Assembly (NCBI GenBank): GCA_001687465.1
Contig: LVLI01000214.1
Coordinates: 124,001-188,000 of the forward strand
Direction: 5' to 3'
Length of the DNA: 64,000 bases
DNA from: Halocafeteria seosinensis
Taxonomy: Eukaryota > Sar > Bigyra > Bicosoecida
The position numbers were made by a program, and so were the translations under genes. A model generated the notes under the pieces. It searched no databases. It saw only the letters and a program-made list of their open reading frames with translations, and had not been told where the DNA came from. This document shows positions 62,959 to 64,000 of the stretch, piece by piece (positions within the stretch are counted from its first letter, which is position 1; every line of letters starts with the position of its first letter).

Positions 62959-64000
62959 ATGCAGTTTCTATCCACTTCTATTCTAGCGCAATCAGAAGCG
63001 AAAGCTAGCCGTGCTGTGTCCTTCTTTACGAATCAACTAGGCCTACGCACTCTTTGGGGGCTCCAGCATTTGCGAGAAGTTGGGAGACCAGACATACTTA
63101 GTGCTGGATTGCAAGTCCCTAATGGATCGGTCATCGAGGTCATGACTATTGATGGGGGTTTAGAGGCCTATACTGTTAGTGGGCAGTACGACAAGTTCTC
63201 TAGATATCTTCAAAACCTCGTCAAGTATCCCACCAAGCCGCCGATGTCGGAGGAACAACGTCCGCTCAAAATTCTGGCGGTAAGTACAGGGCCTAGGAAT
63301 TCCCTGACGATCCCACAGCTACAAAGTCTTTCAACGTTTGCCCTACCTCCCGCAAACGATGACCATTGGAGGAAGTGGATTAGCTATGGTTCATACGCCA
63401 CAGGAATTAACGTTCAGCCACAAGTACTCAAATGGGACACTGGTTGTTCCCCTTCCGCTCCTGCTGAAACTCCTATTAGGTGGGATCAAACCTCAAGCGA
63501 CAACGTAATCCGAGGTATAAAGGAAGTTGTGCTTTCAAATGACTTCGAGAACTTGAAATCGAATGAAGAACGCCTCCGGTCCATTGGTTTTAAGCGAAAC
63601 CCCGAGGCGTTATCTGTATGGAACGCGGAAAATGATGATAGTGTTGGTATCCGACTTCAGTTGGGGAATTTTTCTGCCCTTGTTCTAGAAACAGAAGAAT
63701 TGTCAGATGCATGGGAAAACCTTATGGAGTCGAGGAAAGAAAGACAATTCGAGATCTCTGAGTATGGCCGCAAGAGTGGAATCGACCAGGGACAGATCTT
63801 GCTAGAAGCCGACGACATTAAAGGGCTAGACTTGCGTGTATGTAGCCGCAGGTACGTTTTAACGCCCCCGTTAGTACTCTATGTATCTGGTTTATGTTTT
63901 ACGTTATTCTGTGTTTCAGGGAATTTGATCCTTTTTTCAACGAGTCTCAGGCGGCGTATCACGAAGATATTGACGAGACACTTAACCCGAACCAGCGCGA
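62959..64000 (+). CDS. Unrecognised protein, partial at window edge (possibly VOC-like fold)
   Basis: Exons 62959-63851 and 63920 onward (intron 68 nt, GTACGT..TTTCAG) give at least 324 aa and continue past the window. The frame is open for ~900 nt from an ATG at 62959. SEAKASRAVSFFTNQLGLRTL and IKEVVLSNDFENLKSNEERL have the helix-strand spacing of vicinal-oxygen-chelate (glyoxalase-like) repeats, and GIRLQLGNFSALVLETEEL with GLDLRVCSRREFDPFF could be the strands of a second half. The metal ligands of that superfamily are not evident, so the guess is weak. There is no signal peptide and no membrane segment. It is divergent from the ribonucleotide reductase gene. Confidence 0.6.
   Translation, partial: MQFLSTSILAQSEAKASRAVSFFTNQLGLRTLWGLQHLREVGRPDILSAGLQVPNGSVIEVMTIDGGLEAYTVSGQYDKFSRYLQNLVKYPTKPPMSEEQRPLKILAVSTGPRNSLTIPQLQSLSTFALPPANDDHWRKWISYGSYATGINVQPQVLKWDTGCSPSAPAETPIRWDQTSSDNVIRGIKEVVLSNDFENLKSNEERLRSIGFKRNPEALSVWNAENDDSVGIRLQLGNFSALVLETEELSDAWENLMESRKERQFEISEYGRKSGIDQGQILLEADDIKGLDLRVCSRRYVLTPPLVLYVSGLCFTLFCVSGNLILFSTSLRRRITKILTRHLTRTSA

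Noticed and set aside
1-64000. Mobile elements, CRISPR arrays, operons, toxin or viral genes
   Set aside because: None found; the content is ordinary nuclear housekeeping genes with introns.

Overview
The window is protein-coding nuclear DNA from a eukaryote. It is compact: I can support 25 genes in 64 kb, most of them interrupted by short spliceosomal introns. I reconstructed 63 introns by joining conserved reading frames across GT..AG borders. Of these, 61 are 57-90 nt long, and the two outliers are 147 and 288 nt. All three standard stop codons are used. A kinesin-8 of the KIF19 type and a CIMIP2/FAM166-like microtubule inner protein point to a flagellated cell. A class II (B12-dependent) ribonucleotide reductase, a mitochondrial propionyl-CoA carboxylase beta chain and a SECIS-binding protein suggest a free-living protist or alga that uses cobalamin and selenium. 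A DUF616 (TOD1/MUCI70) glycosyltransferase hints at an algal or plant-related lineage, but I cannot place the organism more precisely.

Layout, left to right: CLEC16A-like (-), NRDE2 (+), a basic single-pass membrane protein (-), a GT8 glycosyltransferase (+), CCT3 chaperonin (-), an unrecognised large protein (+), a CIMIP2-like ciliary protein (-), an unrecognised charged protein (+), a GRIP golgin (-), a membrane-anchored DnaJ (+), a DUF616 glycosyltransferase (+), an FkbM methyltransferase (-), a nitrilase/NIT1-like amidase with a long tail (-), tubulin cofactor E (+), a protein kinase with large insertions (-), PCCB (+), SBDS fused to a zinc finger (-), KIF19-like kinesin (+), a POLE3-like histone-fold protein (-), TAMM41 (+), SBP2-like protein (-), gamma-glutamyl hydrolase (+), a HELZ-like helicase (-), class II ribonucleotide reductase (-), and a partial gene running off the right edge (+).

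The strongest architectural signal is strand alternation. 21 of 24 neighbouring gene pairs are in opposite orientation, giving a chain of divergent pairs (promoters as short as 59 and 91 bp) and convergent pairs (stops 9 bp apart, and one pair whose stop codons overlap). Functionally the genes are a housekeeping mixture: Golgi glycosylation and trafficking, cilium and tubulin biology, RNA and ribosome biogenesis, and organellar metabolism. There is no operon-like pathway cluster. I saw no transposon, CRISPR array, rRNA or tRNA.

The main oddities are an in-frame TAA in the golgin that only a 15-nt intron or a non-consensus splice would remove, hidden last exons in the gamma-glutamyl hydrolase and cofactor E genes, the SBDS-zinc finger fusion, the three-way insertion in the kinase domain, and a class II reductase with a presequence-like N-terminus.
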